A stretch of 64,000 bases of DNA from contig NZ_JACGWA010000001.1 of NCBI RefSeq assembly GCF_014077505.1, positions 930,001-994,000 on the forward strand, given 5' to 3'. The stretch is from Colwellia sp. BRX10-3. Its GTDB lineage: Bacteria > Pseudomonadota > Gammaproteobacteria > Enterobacterales > Alteromonadaceae. The stretch's first letter is position 1. Every line of letters starts with the position of its first letter. A program made the position numbers and the translations under genes. The notes under the pieces were generated by a model. That model did no database searches, was not told the DNA's origin, and saw only the letters and a list, made by a program, of their open reading frames with translations. This document shows positions 21,101-31,117 of the stretch, one piece after another.

Positions 21101-21835
21101 AACCTTCACCTAACCAAACCTATTGAACCTGAATTTTTATATAAAACACTCAGCCAGTATTTGGTTAAGCCAAGTAGCGCTCGACAAAATTTGTCAACGA
21201 GTTCATTGCAATCAAGCGATACAAAGCAAAAATTAGCCGAACTACGTCAAAAAACTATTTTAGCGGTTGATGAGGCGGTCAAAAAAATTCAAGGTAAAGA
21301 AGGTCTTTATACTGAATTGATCCATGACTTTTGGTTAAATTATCAAGTGCTGTCACAAGAAATGATGCAATTTTATAAGTTAGAACAAACGGAATTACTC
21401 TATCGCAGTGCACATTCGTTAAAATCGACGGCACAATATATCGGTGCTTATGAGTTAGCCGCTTGTGCTAGTGCCCTCGAAAGCGAAATTCATCATCAAG
21501 GTTCAAATGTTGAATTAAAACTCAATGAAGTTACCACACATTTAGACTTTATTATTTGCCAATTAAATCGTATTTATCATCACGTGATATCAGCTAAAAC
21601 CGATCAAAATTTTAATATCGCAAATGCTAAAAAAATTATAGAAAAATTAAAACCTTGCTTAATATCTGCCAATATTCAAGCGGAAGATATTACTAAGGAG
21701 TTAATGGTTATTGGCCATGAAACACCTTACCATCAGCACATAGTTGACATCCAAAAGTTGGTGAACAACTTTGACTTTGTAGATGCTTTAGCTGCATTAT
21801 TAGCCTTAGAGAAAAAAATGAATAACGCGAAATAG
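15134..21835 (+). CDS. Giant hybrid sensor histidine kinase: kinase-like domain, ATPase, TPR-like, GAF, HisKA, REC-REC-Hpt
   Basis: A 2233-residue, apparently cytoplasmic phosphorelay protein with no membrane segment. Domains in order: Ser/Thr kinase-like (1-270); AAA ATPase with Walker [11 protein letters not shown] (about 330) and FIDDMQWAD; a long TPR-like helical region (700-1290); GAF (1310-1470); HisKA with [11 protein letters not shown] (about 1505); HATPase with [10 protein letters not shown] (about 1690); REC1 (Asp in VMMDWKMP, about 1800); REC2 (Asp in VLMDIQMP, about 1941); Hpt (His in SAHSLKS, about 2090). The kinase-like domain keeps the beta-3 Lys (FLVKRLKK) and LAPEASGR, but HRDxKP reads VNNICP and DFG reads DLS, so it is probably a pseudokinase. 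A diguanylate cyclase gene follows after 27 bp. Confidence 0.93.
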   Translation: MVNFQDYTFVKEQQEVSSSVQLFVVKNDNEQNFLVKRLKKTNNYQALARFKKVLALQSELSIEQLVAPLEIYDEPQYCYAVFPFSTQTQSLSALSSTALSLNSKLQISINICQLYAQLHQLGFIVNNICPDNIFIDEHLQPRIYDLSFATKISVLYKKTSSIAVERQYLSTLAPEASGRINRAIEVYSDFYSIGASLFNLFTGRLPFVYSDEMELVHAHIAKKPKLANEYNADIPELITNILAKLLAKEPSQRYQTAVGLKADFVHCANDLKSFGEIHPFELGKKDFSNKLIFSAAIFGRKHEQDILLQAFNHVEQQQNSQICVLSGHSGSGKSRLIKELHRPIIEKQGYCVSGKYEQYKKNTAYFGLIQAVTDLVEQILGESEESLTRWKTIFQTALQGNGQLLIELVPALALIIGPQPTLAELPVEETRMRFNSTIGLFLEAFSMQNSIVSIFIDDMQWADIASMKLLQHLVEANVTTNLLLIIAFRDNEISATHPLNQLLEEIKKTEAFNAHIHLLPLDASAIGQFIAASLSLKLEVIQPLVDIVIEKTAGNPFFIKEFIKSLNEQCILTKNKKNQWHWDEQLTHKLNATDNVIELMALRLTHVSKFGQNILHHAACIGGIIPISLLTRVVGATDKEIERELRPLIADGLLIAYSQNQQMDALEQIKFSHDKIQQAAYLLNNPEPNSLIHYKVAQYYLSSDNTNHVNNLSTDENVFDYIEHINLAAALYIEQGNETLLAHFNNAAGVKSLEINDYNNALYYFEQAEDYLGNMHWQNEYSLSLSIALGKANVLYYTQDYEQGNLHFQQHISLISDVIDQASFTKIQVHTLIAQNNMQKALDLGISSLKTLAIKLPQDCEKLNYLAIEQHYQSNRIANLQNLPAMTDKRQLLALDILNTIQTPAYLLSPAEYIRIAYASLELCLNAGLSALSAKVFVTHGLLLCGVFSRFEEGSAFAALAKKVNQQYPSESIYVEVEFTQNVSISPWTSSLSKTLQPLEQNFYRGIECGSIEYAFHSALFHGMHSLFSGEGLIACQTVIARHIKAMKNKKQYYQLVIIQVWQQYISNLQDENADINNLQGEHFDEALQLPILMETQNVTTLFAYHLARMIQAYLFNNIPQAHAQMLLAQPYQHSVVSLYHFGEFNFYAALILAQYCRNTKPDQQDSRYHENIAQINTHLDLITQWAESSPENYRHKETLIRAELQSLLNDNAAWQNFDHAIELAKQHSAPHHFALANELAGNYWLAANKKPLARDYYQQAFNSYQIWGANHKAQQLLKLHQALLITQNHSHNSLPSDQQHNNAQVLDLTSVLKASETLSGEADLSAYLRRMMVIIIENAGAQSGVLLLESDGILNIEISLSPEGIANTSQQQKLPYSIINFVSRTLKAQVLTNISVQEQFLSDPYFEDHQPKSILCFPSIVKGSLQGIVYLEHYDVEGVFSYEQVNVLQLLADQTAISFDNAKLYQLILNYSRNLENQIHDRTKELAAEKIKAEQASQAKSNFLANMSHEIRTPMNAVIGLSQLALRTKLSETQQDYLEKIQDSSKSLLGLINDILDFSKIEAEKLTLERIEFSLHDILQRVVNVCTFQVHEKGLEFVIDIAPDVPKTLIGDPLRLQQVIVNLANNALKFTHAGSIHISIEKHSKNNQTCCLKFSVHDTGIGMSEAQQKGLFQSFTQADDSVTRKYGGTGLGLAISKQLTELMNGEISLQSELNVGSTFSFTATFEHAEKTLAINPTINQKMLNNLKVLVADDSDIARKVLIEALAYIEISAEGVENGEQALAAVLSAEKNGTPYDIVMMDWKMPAMDGIEAAKQIQAQAKKKLPHILMVSAYDKDAAKALAINVGIDEFLEKPINQSVLADAIIELLSKESERITVENIQPELIAPDLSAYKVLLVEDNMINQQVAKEFLADTRISVECAENGLVALEKIANQAFDIVLMDIQMPEMDGLTATKEIRQTLQLQDLPIIAMTAHAMKGDIEKSIAAGMNLHLTKPIEPEFLYKTLSQYLVKPSSARQNLSTSSLQSSDTKQKLAELRQKTILAVDEAVKKIQGKEGLYTELIHDFWLNYQVLSQEMMQFYKLEQTELLYRSAHSLKSTAQYIGAYELAACASALESEIHHQGSNVELKLNEVTTHLDFIICQLNRIYHHVISAKTDQNFNIANAKKIIEKLKPCLISANIQAEDITKELMVIGHETPYHQHIVDIQKLVNNFDFVDALAALLALEKKMNNAK

Positions 21836-21862
21836 CGCTTTTGCTATTGAGGTACACATATA

Positions 21863-22840
21863 ATGCAACCGTTCAACTGGGAAGAACGCCGAAGGGCTGA
21901 TGAACAAAGTTATACTATATTGTGCATTGACGATGAAAGCGTTAACTTAAAAGTACTGGCATCCATTTTCAAAGATCACTACAACGTTGTTGCTTGTAAG
22001 AGTGCTAAACAAGGTTTTCAGCATGCGTTACAAGAAAGTCCCGATATTATTTTGCTTGATGTTCTCATGCCAGAAGAAAACGGCTTTGAGTTAATGGAGA
22101 AGCTAAAAAAACACCCTAAATTAGCTCATATACCCGTGATTTTCATTACTGGCTTACAAGATGCCGAAGATGAAGAAAAAGGCTTAATGCTAGGGGCTTG
22201 TGATTATATTCAAAAACCCTTTAATTATAGTATTGTACGCGCACGGGTTAATACCCATTTAGAAATTATCCGCCAACGTAATCTATTGAAAATGTTTGCT
22301 TTATTTGACAGCTTGACTGAATTACCCAATAGACGTAAATGGCAACAAGACAGTATCGACAGCTGGCTATCAGCTAAAGCTAAACAAAGTGCTATGGTGT
22401 ATGGCATTATCGATGTTGACCACTTTAAAAAATATAATGATCATTACGGCCACCAACAAGGTGATGTGGTGTTACGCAAAATTGCTAATATCATTAAACG
22501 AAAATTATATGATTATAATGGCGCTATTTTTCGTTGTGGTGGCGAAGAATTTTATTTTTACTTTCCAGTTAAAAGTAACTGTACAGCGTCAACCGTACTG
22601 TCCGTTTGTCTTAACAGCATAACTGAACTCGCCATTCCTCATCTCGCGATTAGCACAAGTTGTCATGTCTCGGTAAGTATTGGTGCTATTCAGGTAATTC
22701 CAAATAAAAACACCAGTATTGAGCAAATCATGCAGCAAGCCGATGAAAGGTTGTATAAAGTTAAAAATGACTCTCGAAATGCCTTCAGTCTGTTAGAGCT
22801 TGATCAAAACAATAAGCAAATTCCTCTCGATATTTCCTAG
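21863..22840 (+). CDS. Response regulator with REC and GGDEF domains (diguanylate cyclase)
   Basis: 325 residues that should make cyclic di-GMP when phosphorylated. The REC domain (residues 18-135) has acidic CIDDES, phospho-acceptor Asp66 in LLDVLMPEE, Thr in FITG and Lys in QKPF. The GGDEF domain (150-315) has SLTELPNRR and the active site GGEEF at 226-230. The inhibitory RxxD site that normally sits five residues before GGEEF is absent, so product inhibition through it is not expected. It lies 27 bp after the giant hybrid kinase and is probably its output partner. GAGG lies upstream of the ATG. Confidence 0.93.
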   Translation: MQPFNWEERRRADEQSYTILCIDDESVNLKVLASIFKDHYNVVACKSAKQGFQHALQESPDIILLDVLMPEENGFELMEKLKKHPKLAHIPVIFITGLQDAEDEEKGLMLGACDYIQKPFNYSIVRARVNTHLEIIRQRNLLKMFALFDSLTELPNRRKWQQDSIDSWLSAKAKQSAMVYGIIDVDHFKKYNDHYGHQQGDVVLRKIANIIKRKLYDYNGAIFRCGGEEFYFYFPVKSNCTASTVLSVCLNSITELAIPHLAISTSCHVSVSIGAIQVIPNKNTSIEQIMQQADERLYKVKNDSRNAFSLLELDQNNKQIPLDIS

Positions 22841-22947
22841 TTCAATGATAAAGCATCACACTTTTCGAGGACAAATTAATGGGAAATACACTAAATTTTA
22901 GTTATAGTGCGCGCCATTAATACTGACTCAGCTATAAAGGATAAATT

Positions 22948-23571
22948 GTGACAACTAAAGGCAACCTTTTCATTCTATCTGCCCCTAGTGGCGCAGGTAA
23001 GTCGAGTTTAATCTCCGCTTTACTTAAACAAACATCAGCAAGACCTATGCAAGTTTCTGTTTCGCACACTACTCGCGAGCCTCGTCCCGGTGAAGTCAAC
23101 GGTCAACACTATCACTTTGTTAATAAAGAGCAGTTTAAACGCTCGATTGCAGACAAACACTTTTACGAATACGCCGAAGTGTTTGGCAATTTTTATGGCA
23201 CCAGTGAAGTTGCAATAGATCAACAGCTTGCTGAAGGTATTGATGTTTTTCTTGATATTGACTGGCAAGGCGCGCAGCAAGTTAGAATTAAAAAGCCCGA
23301 GGTAACAACTCTATTTATTAGCCCTCCATCCAAGCAAGAATTAGAAAATCGATTGCGCGGACGGGGTCAAGACAGTGAGGAAGTTATTCAAGCCAGAATG
23401 GCACAAGCGCAGGCTCAATGCTCACATTACCAAGAGTTTGACTATATTATTATCAACAATGATTTCGAGACAGCATTAGCAGATTTAACCACAGTAGTGA
23501 ATAATCAACGTTTAAAGCGCAGTCAACAAGTCTGTGAGCATCAAACATTATTTGATGAATTATTAGCGTAG
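22948..23571 (+). CDS. gmk: Guanylate kinase
   Basis: A 207-residue enzyme converting GMP and ATP to GDP and ADP. The start is GTG with AAAGGA before it. P-loop [11 protein letters not shown] is at residues 11-21. The GMP-binding part is [20 protein letters not shown], then [11 protein letters not shown] and [10 protein letters not shown]. The length equals E. coli Gmk (207). It starts the conserved gmk-rpoZ-spoT cluster that joins guanine nucleotide supply to ppGpp metabolism. Confidence 0.97.
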   Translation: MTTKGNLFILSAPSGAGKSSLISALLKQTSARPMQVSVSHTTREPRPGEVNGQHYHFVNKEQFKRSIADKHFYEYAEVFGNFYGTSEVAIDQQLAEGIDVFLDIDWQGAQQVRIKKPEVTTLFISPPSKQELENRLRGRGQDSEEVIQARMAQAQAQCSHYQEFDYIIINNDFETALADLTTVVNNQRLKRSQQVCEHQTLFDELLA

Positions 23572-23645
23572 CGCTATTGCTTACTTACCTGTGGATCAAG
23601 TAAACTACGCGACTATTTTATAAATTTAATTGTTGGAGTGACCAA

Positions 23646-23921
23646 ATGGCTCGCGTAACTGTTGAAGATGCCGTAGAAAAAGTCGGTAATCGTTTTGACT
23701 TGGTGTTAATCGCATCTCGTCGTGCTCGTCAAATTGCTACGGGCGGTAAAGATCCATTGGTAGACCCTGAAAATGACAAACCAACAGTAATAGCTTTGCG
23801 TGAAATCGAAGCTGGTCTCATTACCACTGAAGTAATGGACCGTTCAGATAAGCATGAACAAGTGCAACAAGATACGGCTGAATTAGCCGCTGTTGCAGCA
23901 ATTGTTGGTGGCAACCAATAG
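23646..23921 (+). CDS. rpoZ: RNA polymerase omega subunit
   Basis: 91 residues opening [20 protein letters not shown], the diagnostic omega N-terminus, then [15 protein letters not shown]. Omega helps assemble beta-prime and forms part of a ppGpp-binding site on RNA polymerase. GGAG lies upstream of the ATG. A strong hairpin follows before spoT, so spoT expression may depend on read-through or its own promoter. Confidence 0.97.
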   Translation: MARVTVEDAVEKVGNRFDLVLIASRRARQIATGGKDPLVDPENDKPTVIALREIEAGLITTEVMDRSDKHEQVQQDTAELAAVAAIVGGNQ

Positions 23922-23954
23922 TTTTTACTTACGTTTAACGTTAGTAGTAACATC

Positions 23955-23994
23955 AAAAACGCGTAAATTACATCACTGTGATTTACGCGTTTTT
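23955..23994 (+). terminator. Intrinsic terminator after rpoZ
   Basis: A perfect 14-bp stem AAAAACGCGTAAAT / ATTTACGCGTTTTT with a 12-base loop and a trailing T run, 33 bp after rpoZ. It separates gmk-rpoZ from spoT. Confidence 0.92.
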
Positions 23995-24117
23995 TATTCT
24001 CTGTTTATTTTTTATGATAAAAATCCATGCTAGTGCGCTTAAACATTGGCATAGCGACAAAATAATCGTATTCTAAACTTATCGCTAAAATCTATAGTAC
24101 AAGCAAGGAAATACTGG

Positions 24118-26226
24118 GTGTACCTTTTTGAACCACTAAAAGAACACGTATCAAGTTATCTGTCGAAAGTACAGATTGACCTGTTAAAACAGGCCTATAT
24201 TGTTGCCCGTGAAGCGCACGACGGCCAAATGCGCTCAAGTGGCGAGCCCTATATAACTCACCCCGTAGCCGTTGCACTCAACCTTGCAAAAATGCATTTA
24301 GATCACGAAACCTTAATGGCTGCTTTACTGCATGATGTGATTGAAGATACGCCTGTAACTAAAGACCAATTAGCTGAACTCTTTGGCCATACCGTCGCCG
24401 AACTGGTTGAAGGTGTGAGTAAACTCGATAAGCTAAAGTTCGATAATAAAGAAGAAATGCAAGCGGAAAACTTCCGCAAAATGATTTTAGCCATGGTGCA
24501 AGATATTCGCGTTATTTTGATCAAGCTTGCTGATCGCACCCACAATATGCGTACCTTAGGTTCCTTACGACCAGATAAACGTCGACGTATTGCCCGTGAA
24601 ACATTAGATATTTATGCCCCTATTGCCAATCGCCTCGGTATTCATGATGTTAAAAACGAACTGGAAGTATTAGGTTTTGAGGCGCTTTACCCTATGCGTG
24701 CTCGAGCATTAAAATCGGCAATAAAACAAGCACGTGGCAACCGCAAAGAAGTTATCAATAATATTCAAGAAGAAGTCACCAACCGTTTAGCTGAAAACGG
24801 CATTAATGCACAGGTTATTGGCCGAGAAAAACACCTTTATTCTATTTATCGTAAAATGCGCAATAAAGAACTGATGTTCAATGAAGTGATGGACATTTAT
24901 GCTTTTAGGATTATTGTTGGTGATAAAATTGATGACTGTTACCGCGCGTTAGGTGCTGCTCACAACTTATTTAAACCGATTGAGTCACGTTTTAAAGATT
25001 ATATCGCTATTCCTAAAACCAACGGTTATCAATCACTTCATACCTCTTTAATTGGTCCACATGGTATTCCTGTTGAAATTCAAATTCGTACCCACGATAT
25101 GGATCAAATGGCGGATAAAGGTGTTGCGGCTCACTGGTTATATAAACAAGACGGCGAAGACACCGGCACTACAGCACAAATGAAAGCACGCCGCTGGATG
25201 CAAAGTTTATTAGAATTGCAACAAAGCGCAGGGAGCTCATTTGAGTTTATCGAAAATGTAAAATCGGATCTTTTTCCAGAAGAGATTTATGTTTTCACAC
25301 CAGACGGTCGTATTATCGAATTACCTATGGGGGCTACAGCGGTCGATTTTGCTTATGCTGTGCATACCGACGTGGGTAATTCATGCGTTGGCGTAAAAGT
25401 GGAACGTAAACCTTTCCCATTAAGCAAGCCTTTAGATTCAGGTCAAACCATCGAAGTGGTGACCTCCACTGCTGCGCGACCTAATGCGACTTGGCTTAAC
25501 TTTGTTGTTACCTCAAAAGCTCGTTTACAAATTCGTACCTATTTACGCTCGCAAGAGAAAACCGAATCGCTTGCCTTGGGCAGACGCTTACTTAGCCATG
25601 CTTTAGGTGCGACAAAATTAGAAGATATTGCCGAAGAAAAGCTAACCCAAGTAGTAAAAGACACCGGTAATAAAAATATTGAAGAGTTACTGATCAATAT
25701 CGGTTTGGGTAATGCACTAAGCATAGGTATTGCTAAACGTTTAAAAGACGAATTTACCGAAGAGTCAGAACTAAAACCAACCACCACTAAAAATAAAATG
25801 CCCATTAAAGGTACCGAAGGCATGATGGTCAGTTATGGTAAATGTTGCCGACCTATTCCTGGTGATTCTATTCTGGCCTATTTAAGCCCAGGTAAAGGCT
25901 TGATGGTGCATCAACATGGTTGTAGAAATAACAAAGGTCATGAACAAGGTAGTTTGTTCCCCGTTCGCTGGGATACAGATATTGACCGAGATTTTATTGC
26001 CAAATTACGCATCGAAATTCTCAATCATAAAGGCGCGCTCGCAGCATTAACCAATGTAGTTGCCCGTTGTGGCTCAAATGTTCACTCGCTAAATTCTGGC
26101 GAGAAAGAGTCTGGCTTGTACCTCATTGATATGGAAATTACTTGTCGAAACAGGGTTCACCTTGCCGACATCATCCGGAAAATTAAAGTTATGGTCGACG
26201 TTCAACGCGTTGTGCGTAACAAATAG
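24118..26226 (+). CDS. spoT: Bifunctional (p)ppGpp synthetase/hydrolase SpoT
   Basis: 702 residues, the usual SpoT size. The start is GTG ([15 protein letters not shown]) with AAGGAA upstream. The N-terminal HD hydrolase domain has [17 protein letters not shown] and the metal-binding HD of LLHDVIEDT, both intact, so it should degrade ppGpp. The synthetase region has [22 protein letters not shown] and [15 protein letters not shown]. Then come a TGS domain ([24 protein letters not shown]), a zinc-finger-like region with [10 protein letters not shown], and an ACT domain (residues 628-700). It acts in the stringent response next to rpoZ and gmk. Confidence 0.97.
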   Translation: MYLFEPLKEHVSSYLSKVQIDLLKQAYIVAREAHDGQMRSSGEPYITHPVAVALNLAKMHLDHETLMAALLHDVIEDTPVTKDQLAELFGHTVAELVEGVSKLDKLKFDNKEEMQAENFRKMILAMVQDIRVILIKLADRTHNMRTLGSLRPDKRRRIARETLDIYAPIANRLGIHDVKNELEVLGFEALYPMRARALKSAIKQARGNRKEVINNIQEEVTNRLAENGINAQVIGREKHLYSIYRKMRNKELMFNEVMDIYAFRIIVGDKIDDCYRALGAAHNLFKPIESRFKDYIAIPKTNGYQSLHTSLIGPHGIPVEIQIRTHDMDQMADKGVAAHWLYKQDGEDTGTTAQMKARRWMQSLLELQQSAGSSFEFIENVKSDLFPEEIYVFTPDGRIIELPMGATAVDFAYAVHTDVGNSCVGVKVERKPFPLSKPLDSGQTIEVVTSTAARPNATWLNFVVTSKARLQIRTYLRSQEKTESLALGRRLLSHALGATKLEDIAEEKLTQVVKDTGNKNIEELLINIGLGNALSIGIAKRLKDEFTEESELKPTTTKNKMPIKGTEGMMVSYGKCCRPIPGDSILAYLSPGKGLMVHQHGCRNNKGHEQGSLFPVRWDTDIDRDFIAKLRIEILNHKGALAALTNVVARCGSNVHSLNSGEKESGLYLIDMEITCRNRVHLADIIRKIKVMVDVQRVVRNK

Positions 26227-26234
26227 GAAAAACT

Positions 26235-26624
26235 ATGAAAACAATTATTAATACAGACTTAGCTCCTAGTGCAATAGGCACCTATAGCCAAGCAGTAAAA
26301 GTTAACAATACGGTTTATCTTTCAGGCCAAATCCCATTAGTACCTGAAACTATGGAAATCGTTTCTGACGATTTTGCTGAGCAGACACAACAAGTCTTTA
26401 AAAATATTGTTGCGGTGTGTGAAGCAGCTGGTGGCAATATTAATGACATGGTAAAAGTGAATATTTTTTTACAAGACCTTACTAATTTCGCTACGGTGAA
26501 TGAAATTATGAGCCAATACTTTCAACAGCCTTACCCTGCGCGTGCAGCGGTGCAAGTTGCTCGACTACCAAAAGACGTTGCCATTGAAATTGACGGCATT
26601 ATGGAATTACCAAATTACAGTTAA
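26235..26624 (+). CDS. ridA: RidA family reactive-intermediate deaminase
   Basis: A 129-residue cytosolic enzyme that hydrolyses reactive 2-aminoacrylate/imine intermediates made by PLP enzymes such as threonine dehydratase. Signatures: [29 protein letters not shown], conserved Arg in [16 protein letters not shown], and C-terminal VAIEIDG. It starts 8 bp after spoT with AGGAAAAACT before the ATG, so it is co-transcribed. The ilvA it would protect from is also in this window. Confidence 0.95.
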   Translation: MKTIINTDLAPSAIGTYSQAVKVNNTVYLSGQIPLVPETMEIVSDDFAEQTQQVFKNIVAVCEAAGGNINDMVKVNIFLQDLTNFATVNEIMSQYFQQPYPARAAVQVARLPKDVAIEIDGIMELPNYS

Positions 26625-26702
26625 CACCAAATAATAAAATTTTACCGGCAAGCACCACTGATGAGCGCTTACCAACATTTAACTCAACTTTAGAACAAGT
26701 AT

Positions 26703-27413
26703 ATGACTCCGGATAGACTACAACGAATTAACAGCATGTTAGATCAACGCCAACCTGATTTAACCGTATGTATGGAAGGCGTGCACAAAACTCATAACTT
26801 AGCCGCAGTAGTTCGCACTGCAGACGCCGTTGGCGTTAGCGATGTGCATGCAGTATGGAAAAATGAAACCATGCGCCTTTCTGGTGGTAGTGCTGCGGGT
26901 AGTCAAAACTGGATTGATGTGCATGATTACAGTAATACCGAAGATGCAATTAACGAATTAAAAAAGCAGGGTATGCAGGTATTGGTAACAAACTTATCTG
27001 ATACTGCTGTCGACTTTCGCGAAATTGACTATACCAAACCAACCGCTATTATTCTTGGACAAGAAAAATTTGGCGCCTCTGAAAAAGCCCTAGAAATGGC
27101 TGACCAAGATATTATTATTCCTATGGTGGGCATGGTGCAGTCATTAAATGTCTCTGTTGCTTGTTCTGTTGTTTTATATGAAGCCCAGCGCCAACGTCAA
27201 GCAGTGGGGTTATATCAGCAACCAAGAATAAGCCAGCAACGCCGTCAACGCATATTATTTGAAGGGGGTCATCCTATTTTTGCAACGGCTTGCCAACGCA
27301 AAGGCTTGCCCTATCCAGAGATCGATGAAGATGGACAAATTGTTGCATCAGAGCAATGGTGGCAGCAAATGCAAATGACCCAAGATGCTTGGAAAAATAT
27401 AGACAACGAATAA
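26703..27413 (+). CDS. trmH: tRNA (guanosine-18-2'-O)-methyltransferase (SPOUT)
   Basis: 236 residues. It methylates the 2'-OH of G18 in tRNA using SAM. The N-terminus matches TrmH: INSMLDQRQPDLTVCMEGVH, then AVVRTADAVGV. SPOUT knot motifs are ILGQEKFGASEKAL and IPMVGMVQSLNVSVACSVVLYE. It sits between ridA and recG, the order known from other gammaproteobacteria (spoT-trmH-recG in E. coli). Confidence 0.95.
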   Translation: MTPDRLQRINSMLDQRQPDLTVCMEGVHKTHNLAAVVRTADAVGVSDVHAVWKNETMRLSGGSAAGSQNWIDVHDYSNTEDAINELKKQGMQVLVTNLSDTAVDFREIDYTKPTAIILGQEKFGASEKALEMADQDIIIPMVGMVQSLNVSVACSVVLYEAQRQRQAVGLYQQPRISQQRRQRILFEGGHPIFATACQRKGLPYPEIDEDGQIVASEQWWQQMQMTQDAWKNIDNE

Positions 27414-27439
27414 TCAGTAAACTGATAAGGAATTCTGCG

Positions 27440-29539
27440 GTGTCTCGCCAAACGGAAGCGTTAACTAATTTAGCCCAAATTCCAGTCACTACCTTAAAAG
27501 GCGTTGGCCCAGGTATGGCGGCTAAGCTAGAAAAAGTAGGTTTAGTGTCATTGCAAGACCTACTTTTTCATTTACCACTTCGTTACGAAGACCGTACACG
27601 CGTTACCTCTGTTCGTGATCTTATGCCCGGTATATTCACCAATATTATCGGTGAAGTAACCCAAAACGAAATCATACAAGGCAAACGTAGAATGATGCTA
27701 GTTACCATCAATGATGGTACTGGCAGTATCAACCTGCGATTCTTTCATTTTTCAGCTAGTCAAAAAAATAGCCTAGCTATTGGGCTCAATATTCGTTGTT
27801 ATGGCGAAGTTAATCGCGGTATGCGTGGCTTTGAAATGGTGCATCCAGAATATAAAGCGCTAGATCAAGATCAACCCTTAACTCCTGCAGAAGAAACCCT
27901 GACACCGGTCTATTCAACTACCGACGGTTTACGGCAAATATCTTTACGTAATTTAACCGAACAAGCTTTAATCCGTTTAAAACGCGGCCATGTAGAAGAA
28001 TTATTACCCGCAGAAATTAGCCATCAACAATACTCCTTAGCTGAAGCATTAGCATTAATTCATCGACCACCGCCAGACACCTCAGTTGTTTTAATGGAAG
28101 AAGGCAAACATCCGGCACAACTTAGGTTGATCAAAGAAGAGTTATTAGCCCATAACCTCAGTATGTTGAAATTACGTGCGGCTAATGATCATCACCCCGC
28201 GGTTGTTTTGGCAATAGATACTCAGTTAGAGAAAAACTTCTTAGGATCGTTACCTTTTTCACCAACAGGGGCACAAGTAAGAGTTACCGCAGAAATACGC
28301 ACCGACTTACTCAAACCCATGCCGATGATGCGTTTAGTACAGGGTGACGTTGGCTCAGGAAAAACCTTGGTTGCAGCGTTAGCAGCATTAACCGCTATAG
28401 GCCAAGGTTTTCAAGTTGCTTTAATGGCACCGACAGAAATATTGGCTGAACAACATGCGATTAATTTTCAAAAATGGTTTGAGCCTCTTTCCATTTCAGT
28501 AGGTTGGCTGGTCGGTAAAACCAAAGCCAAAGCAAGACGCAATGCCTTAGAGCACATTGAAAATGGCAATATGCAAATGGTTATTGGCACCCATGCATTG
28601 TTTCAAGAGCAGGTAATATTCAACAAACTCGCACTGATTATTATTGATGAACAACATAAGTTTGGTGTGCATCAACGTTTATCATTACGTGAAAAAGGCG
28701 CATGGCAAGGTAATTATCCACACCAGTTAATCATGACAGCAACACCTATTCCTCGTACCTTGGCCATGACAGCTTATGCAGACTTAGACACCTCAGTAAT
28801 TGATGAATTACCGCCGGGGCGAACGCCCATTACCACAGTAGCATTGCCCGACAGTCGTCGAGATGATGTTATTGAACGCATTCGTCAAGGTTGCACAAAA
28901 GATAATCGTCAAGCCTACTGGGTGTGTACCCTAATTGAAGAGTCTGAAGTTCTACAATGTCAGGCTGCAGAAGATACTGCTGTGTACTTGCAAGAGCAAT
29001 TATCCGGATTAAAAATTGGTTTAGTACACGGTCGAATGAAAGCCGATGAAAAACAAGCTGTAATGGAGCGCTTTAAACTTGGTGAACTCGACGTGTTAGT
29101 GGCAACAACCGTTATCGAAGTTGGTGTTGATGTGCCTAATGCAAGTTTAATGGTTATTGAAAATCCAGAGCGTTTAGGCTTGGCCCAATTACATCAATTA
29201 CGCGGTCGTGTTGGCCGTGGCTTAGTAGCTTCGCATTGCGTATTAATGTACAAAGCGCCCTTAACTAAAACCGCCACCAAACGTTTAAAAGTACTCAGAG
29301 AAAGTAACGATGGTTTTGTTATTGCGCAAAAAGATCTCGAAATTCGCGGGCCTGGTGAATTGCTCGGTACCAAACAAACAGGTTTAGCTGATTTAAGGAT
29401 TGCTGACCTACAGCGAGACGCTCACTTAATACCTGAAGTACAACAGCAAGCTCACCTGATATGGCGACAGTACCCTGAAAAGGCCAACGCGCTGATCAAT
29501 CGATGGCTAGCTAACCGTGAAAAATATTCTAATGCTTAA
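27440..29539 (+). CDS. recG: ATP-dependent DNA helicase RecG
   Basis: 699 residues if started at GTG 27440, which has AAGGA eight bases upstream and gives the E. coli length (693). A longer open frame from 27356 overlaps trmH and lacks this signal. The N-terminal wedge domain has TTLKGVGPGMAAKLEKVGL and LLFHLPLRYEDRT. Helicase motifs are GDVGSGKTLVA (I), DEQHKFGVHQR (II), MTATPIPRT (III) and QLRGRVGRG (VI). RecG regresses stalled forks and processes Holliday and D-loop structures. It is the last gene of the spoT run. Confidence 0.97.
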   Translation: MSRQTEALTNLAQIPVTTLKGVGPGMAAKLEKVGLVSLQDLLFHLPLRYEDRTRVTSVRDLMPGIFTNIIGEVTQNEIIQGKRRMMLVTINDGTGSINLRFFHFSASQKNSLAIGLNIRCYGEVNRGMRGFEMVHPEYKALDQDQPLTPAEETLTPVYSTTDGLRQISLRNLTEQALIRLKRGHVEELLPAEISHQQYSLAEALALIHRPPPDTSVVLMEEGKHPAQLRLIKEELLAHNLSMLKLRAANDHHPAVVLAIDTQLEKNFLGSLPFSPTGAQVRVTAEIRTDLLKPMPMMRLVQGDVGSGKTLVAALAALTAIGQGFQVALMAPTEILAEQHAINFQKWFEPLSISVGWLVGKTKAKARRNALEHIENGNMQMVIGTHALFQEQVIFNKLALIIIDEQHKFGVHQRLSLREKGAWQGNYPHQLIMTATPIPRTLAMTAYADLDTSVIDELPPGRTPITTVALPDSRRDDVIERIRQGCTKDNRQAYWVCTLIEESEVLQCQAAEDTAVYLQEQLSGLKIGLVHGRMKADEKQAVMERFKLGELDVLVATTVIEVGVDVPNASLMVIENPERLGLAQLHQLRGRVGRGLVASHCVLMYKAPLTKTATKRLKVLRESNDGFVIAQKDLEIRGPGELLGTKQTGLADLRIADLQRDAHLIPEVQQQAHLIWRQYPEKANALINRWLANREKYSNA

Positions 29540-29670
29540 GACAGATAATTTCAGTAAGTAGTCATTATTTTCATTAACATCAGTGTTATTAACTCCCACC
29601 TTGATCTCAAGTGTTAATTAATCTAAAAAAATACGGTAAACTAACAGTAATTTTATTTTATGGCGAAACC

Positions 29671-30462
29671 ATGATGTCTGCACACGATCAAAATCATCCG
29701 GTAAACAATGACAATAGTGACGAGTCCACCACTCACTTTGGTTTTCAAACCGTCGAAAAAAATGAAAAAGAGTCGAAAGTTGCCAGCGTATTTCATTCTG
29801 TTGCACAACAATACGACGTGATGAATGATTTGATGTCGTTTGGTATTCATCGCTTATGGAAACGTTTTACCATTGACGCCAGTGGCGTACGCCCAGGCAA
29901 TAAAGTATTAGATTTAGCCGGTGGTACTGGTGATTTAACAGCAAAATTCTCTCAACTTGTTGGTCGTGAAGGTAAAGTAATACTCGCTGATATCAATAGC
30001 TCAATGTTGAATGTTGGTCGCGATAAATTGCGCGATCGTGGTTTAGTGCAAAACATTGAGTACGTTCAAGCAAACGCGCAATATTTACCCTTTGAGGATA
30101 ATACTTTTGACGTCATCACTATCGCATTTGGTTTACGCAATGTTACCGATAAAGATATGGCATTGCGCTCTATGTACCGTGTACTTAAGCCTGGTGGCCG
30201 TTTATTAGTATTAGAATTTTCTAAACCTGAGCATGAGTTAGTCAATAAAGCCTACGATTTTTATTCTTTTAATATCTTGCCTAAAATGGGTGCGTTAGTG
30301 GCAAAAGACGGTGACAGCTACCAATATTTAGCAGAATCTATTCGTATGCATCCTGATCAAGAAACACTGAAAACCATGATGGACGCTGCTGGTTTTGAAC
30401 AAACCAGTTTCAAAAATTTAACCGGTGGTGTTGTCGCGCTGCATAAAGGTTATAAATTTTAA
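29671..30462 (+). CDS. ubiE: Ubiquinone/menaquinone C-methyltransferase
   Basis: SAM-dependent methyltransferase of the ubiquinone and menaquinone pathways. The ATG at 29671 (or 29674) is preferred, giving about 263 residues against 251 in E. coli; the frame is open further upstream. Signatures: [35 protein letters not shown], the SAM site [15 protein letters not shown] and [12 protein letters not shown], then [15 protein letters not shown]. It is the first of three ubiquinone genes on one strand (ubiE-ubiJ-ubiB). Confidence 0.96.
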   Translation: MMSAHDQNHPVNNDNSDESTTHFGFQTVEKNEKESKVASVFHSVAQQYDVMNDLMSFGIHRLWKRFTIDASGVRPGNKVLDLAGGTGDLTAKFSQLVGREGKVILADINSSMLNVGRDKLRDRGLVQNIEYVQANAQYLPFEDNTFDVITIAFGLRNVTDKDMALRSMYRVLKPGGRLLVLEFSKPEHELVNKAYDFYSFNILPKMGALVAKDGDSYQYLAESIRMHPDQETLKTMMDAAGFEQTSFKNLTGGVVALHKGYKF

Positions 30463-30466
30463 CCTT

Positions 30467-31108
30467 ATGCGTCAGACTATTAGTCAACAACTTATGTTTG
30501 CTCAGACCCTAAGTGCGGCGCTTGAAACACTGATCAATCAGTTTCTGCGTTATAATTTGCACGGCACACGGGCGTTAAAACCTTTGTCTGAAAAAACACT
30601 AACAGTGAAGCTTGCAGAATTATCGTTTCCCTTAAGCTTTTCGGTTAGTGATGAAAAAATTCATGTAACCACCAACGATGAGCATTATAATTGCTGTTTA
30701 ATCACCAGTATAAGTACCTTGATTGAGTTAAAAAAAGAGCAGCAACTTACTGATTTAATTAAAAATGACAAACTCGACATTCAAGGTGATTTAAAAGTAG
30801 CTCAACGCTTCGCCGACATTGCACAAACACTCGACATTGATTGGCAAAGTGAGTTAGCCAAACGCATTGGTGATGTTCCAACCTACAAAATTGGGTTGCT
30901 GGGTCGCCAACTTTTGAATAAGTTAAGCTTTGCTGCAAAACAAATTCCAGCAGATGCGAGTGAATGGCTAGTACATGAAAAACGCCTCATCATAACGGCA
31001 GCAGAATTATCTTATTTTAGTCGTGATGTTGAACATACTGAACAACAAACTGCCGATTTAAATCAACGAATTAATCAATTAATTAATCGCATAAGCAAAT
31101 TATCCTAA
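30467..31108 (+). CDS. ubiJ: Ubiquinone biosynthesis accessory factor UbiJ (SCP2-like)
   Basis: 213 residues from ATG 30467, just 4 bp after ubiE. An N-terminal SCP2 lipid-binding fold (about 20-115) precedes a C-terminal coiled coil (about 185-213: QQTADLNQRINQLINRISKL). UbiJ with UbiK organises the soluble ubiquinone-synthesis metabolon, binding its lipid intermediates. It is identified mainly by position between ubiE and ubiB, and by the match in length and domain order to E. coli UbiJ (201). Both ubiJ and ubiK occur in this window. Confidence 0.9.
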   Translation: MRQTISQQLMFAQTLSAALETLINQFLRYNLHGTRALKPLSEKTLTVKLAELSFPLSFSVSDEKIHVTTNDEHYNCCLITSISTLIELKKEQQLTDLIKNDKLDIQGDLKVAQRFADIAQTLDIDWQSELAKRIGDVPTYKIGLLGRQLLNKLSFAAKQIPADASEWLVHEKRLIITAAELSYFSRDVEHTEQQTADLNQRINQLINRISKLS

Positions 31109-31117
31109 GGGCCTTTG

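Noticed and set aside
27356-27439. N-terminal extension of RecG
   Set aside because: It lies within trmH in another frame; the GTG at 27440 has AAGGA upstream and gives the normal RecG length.
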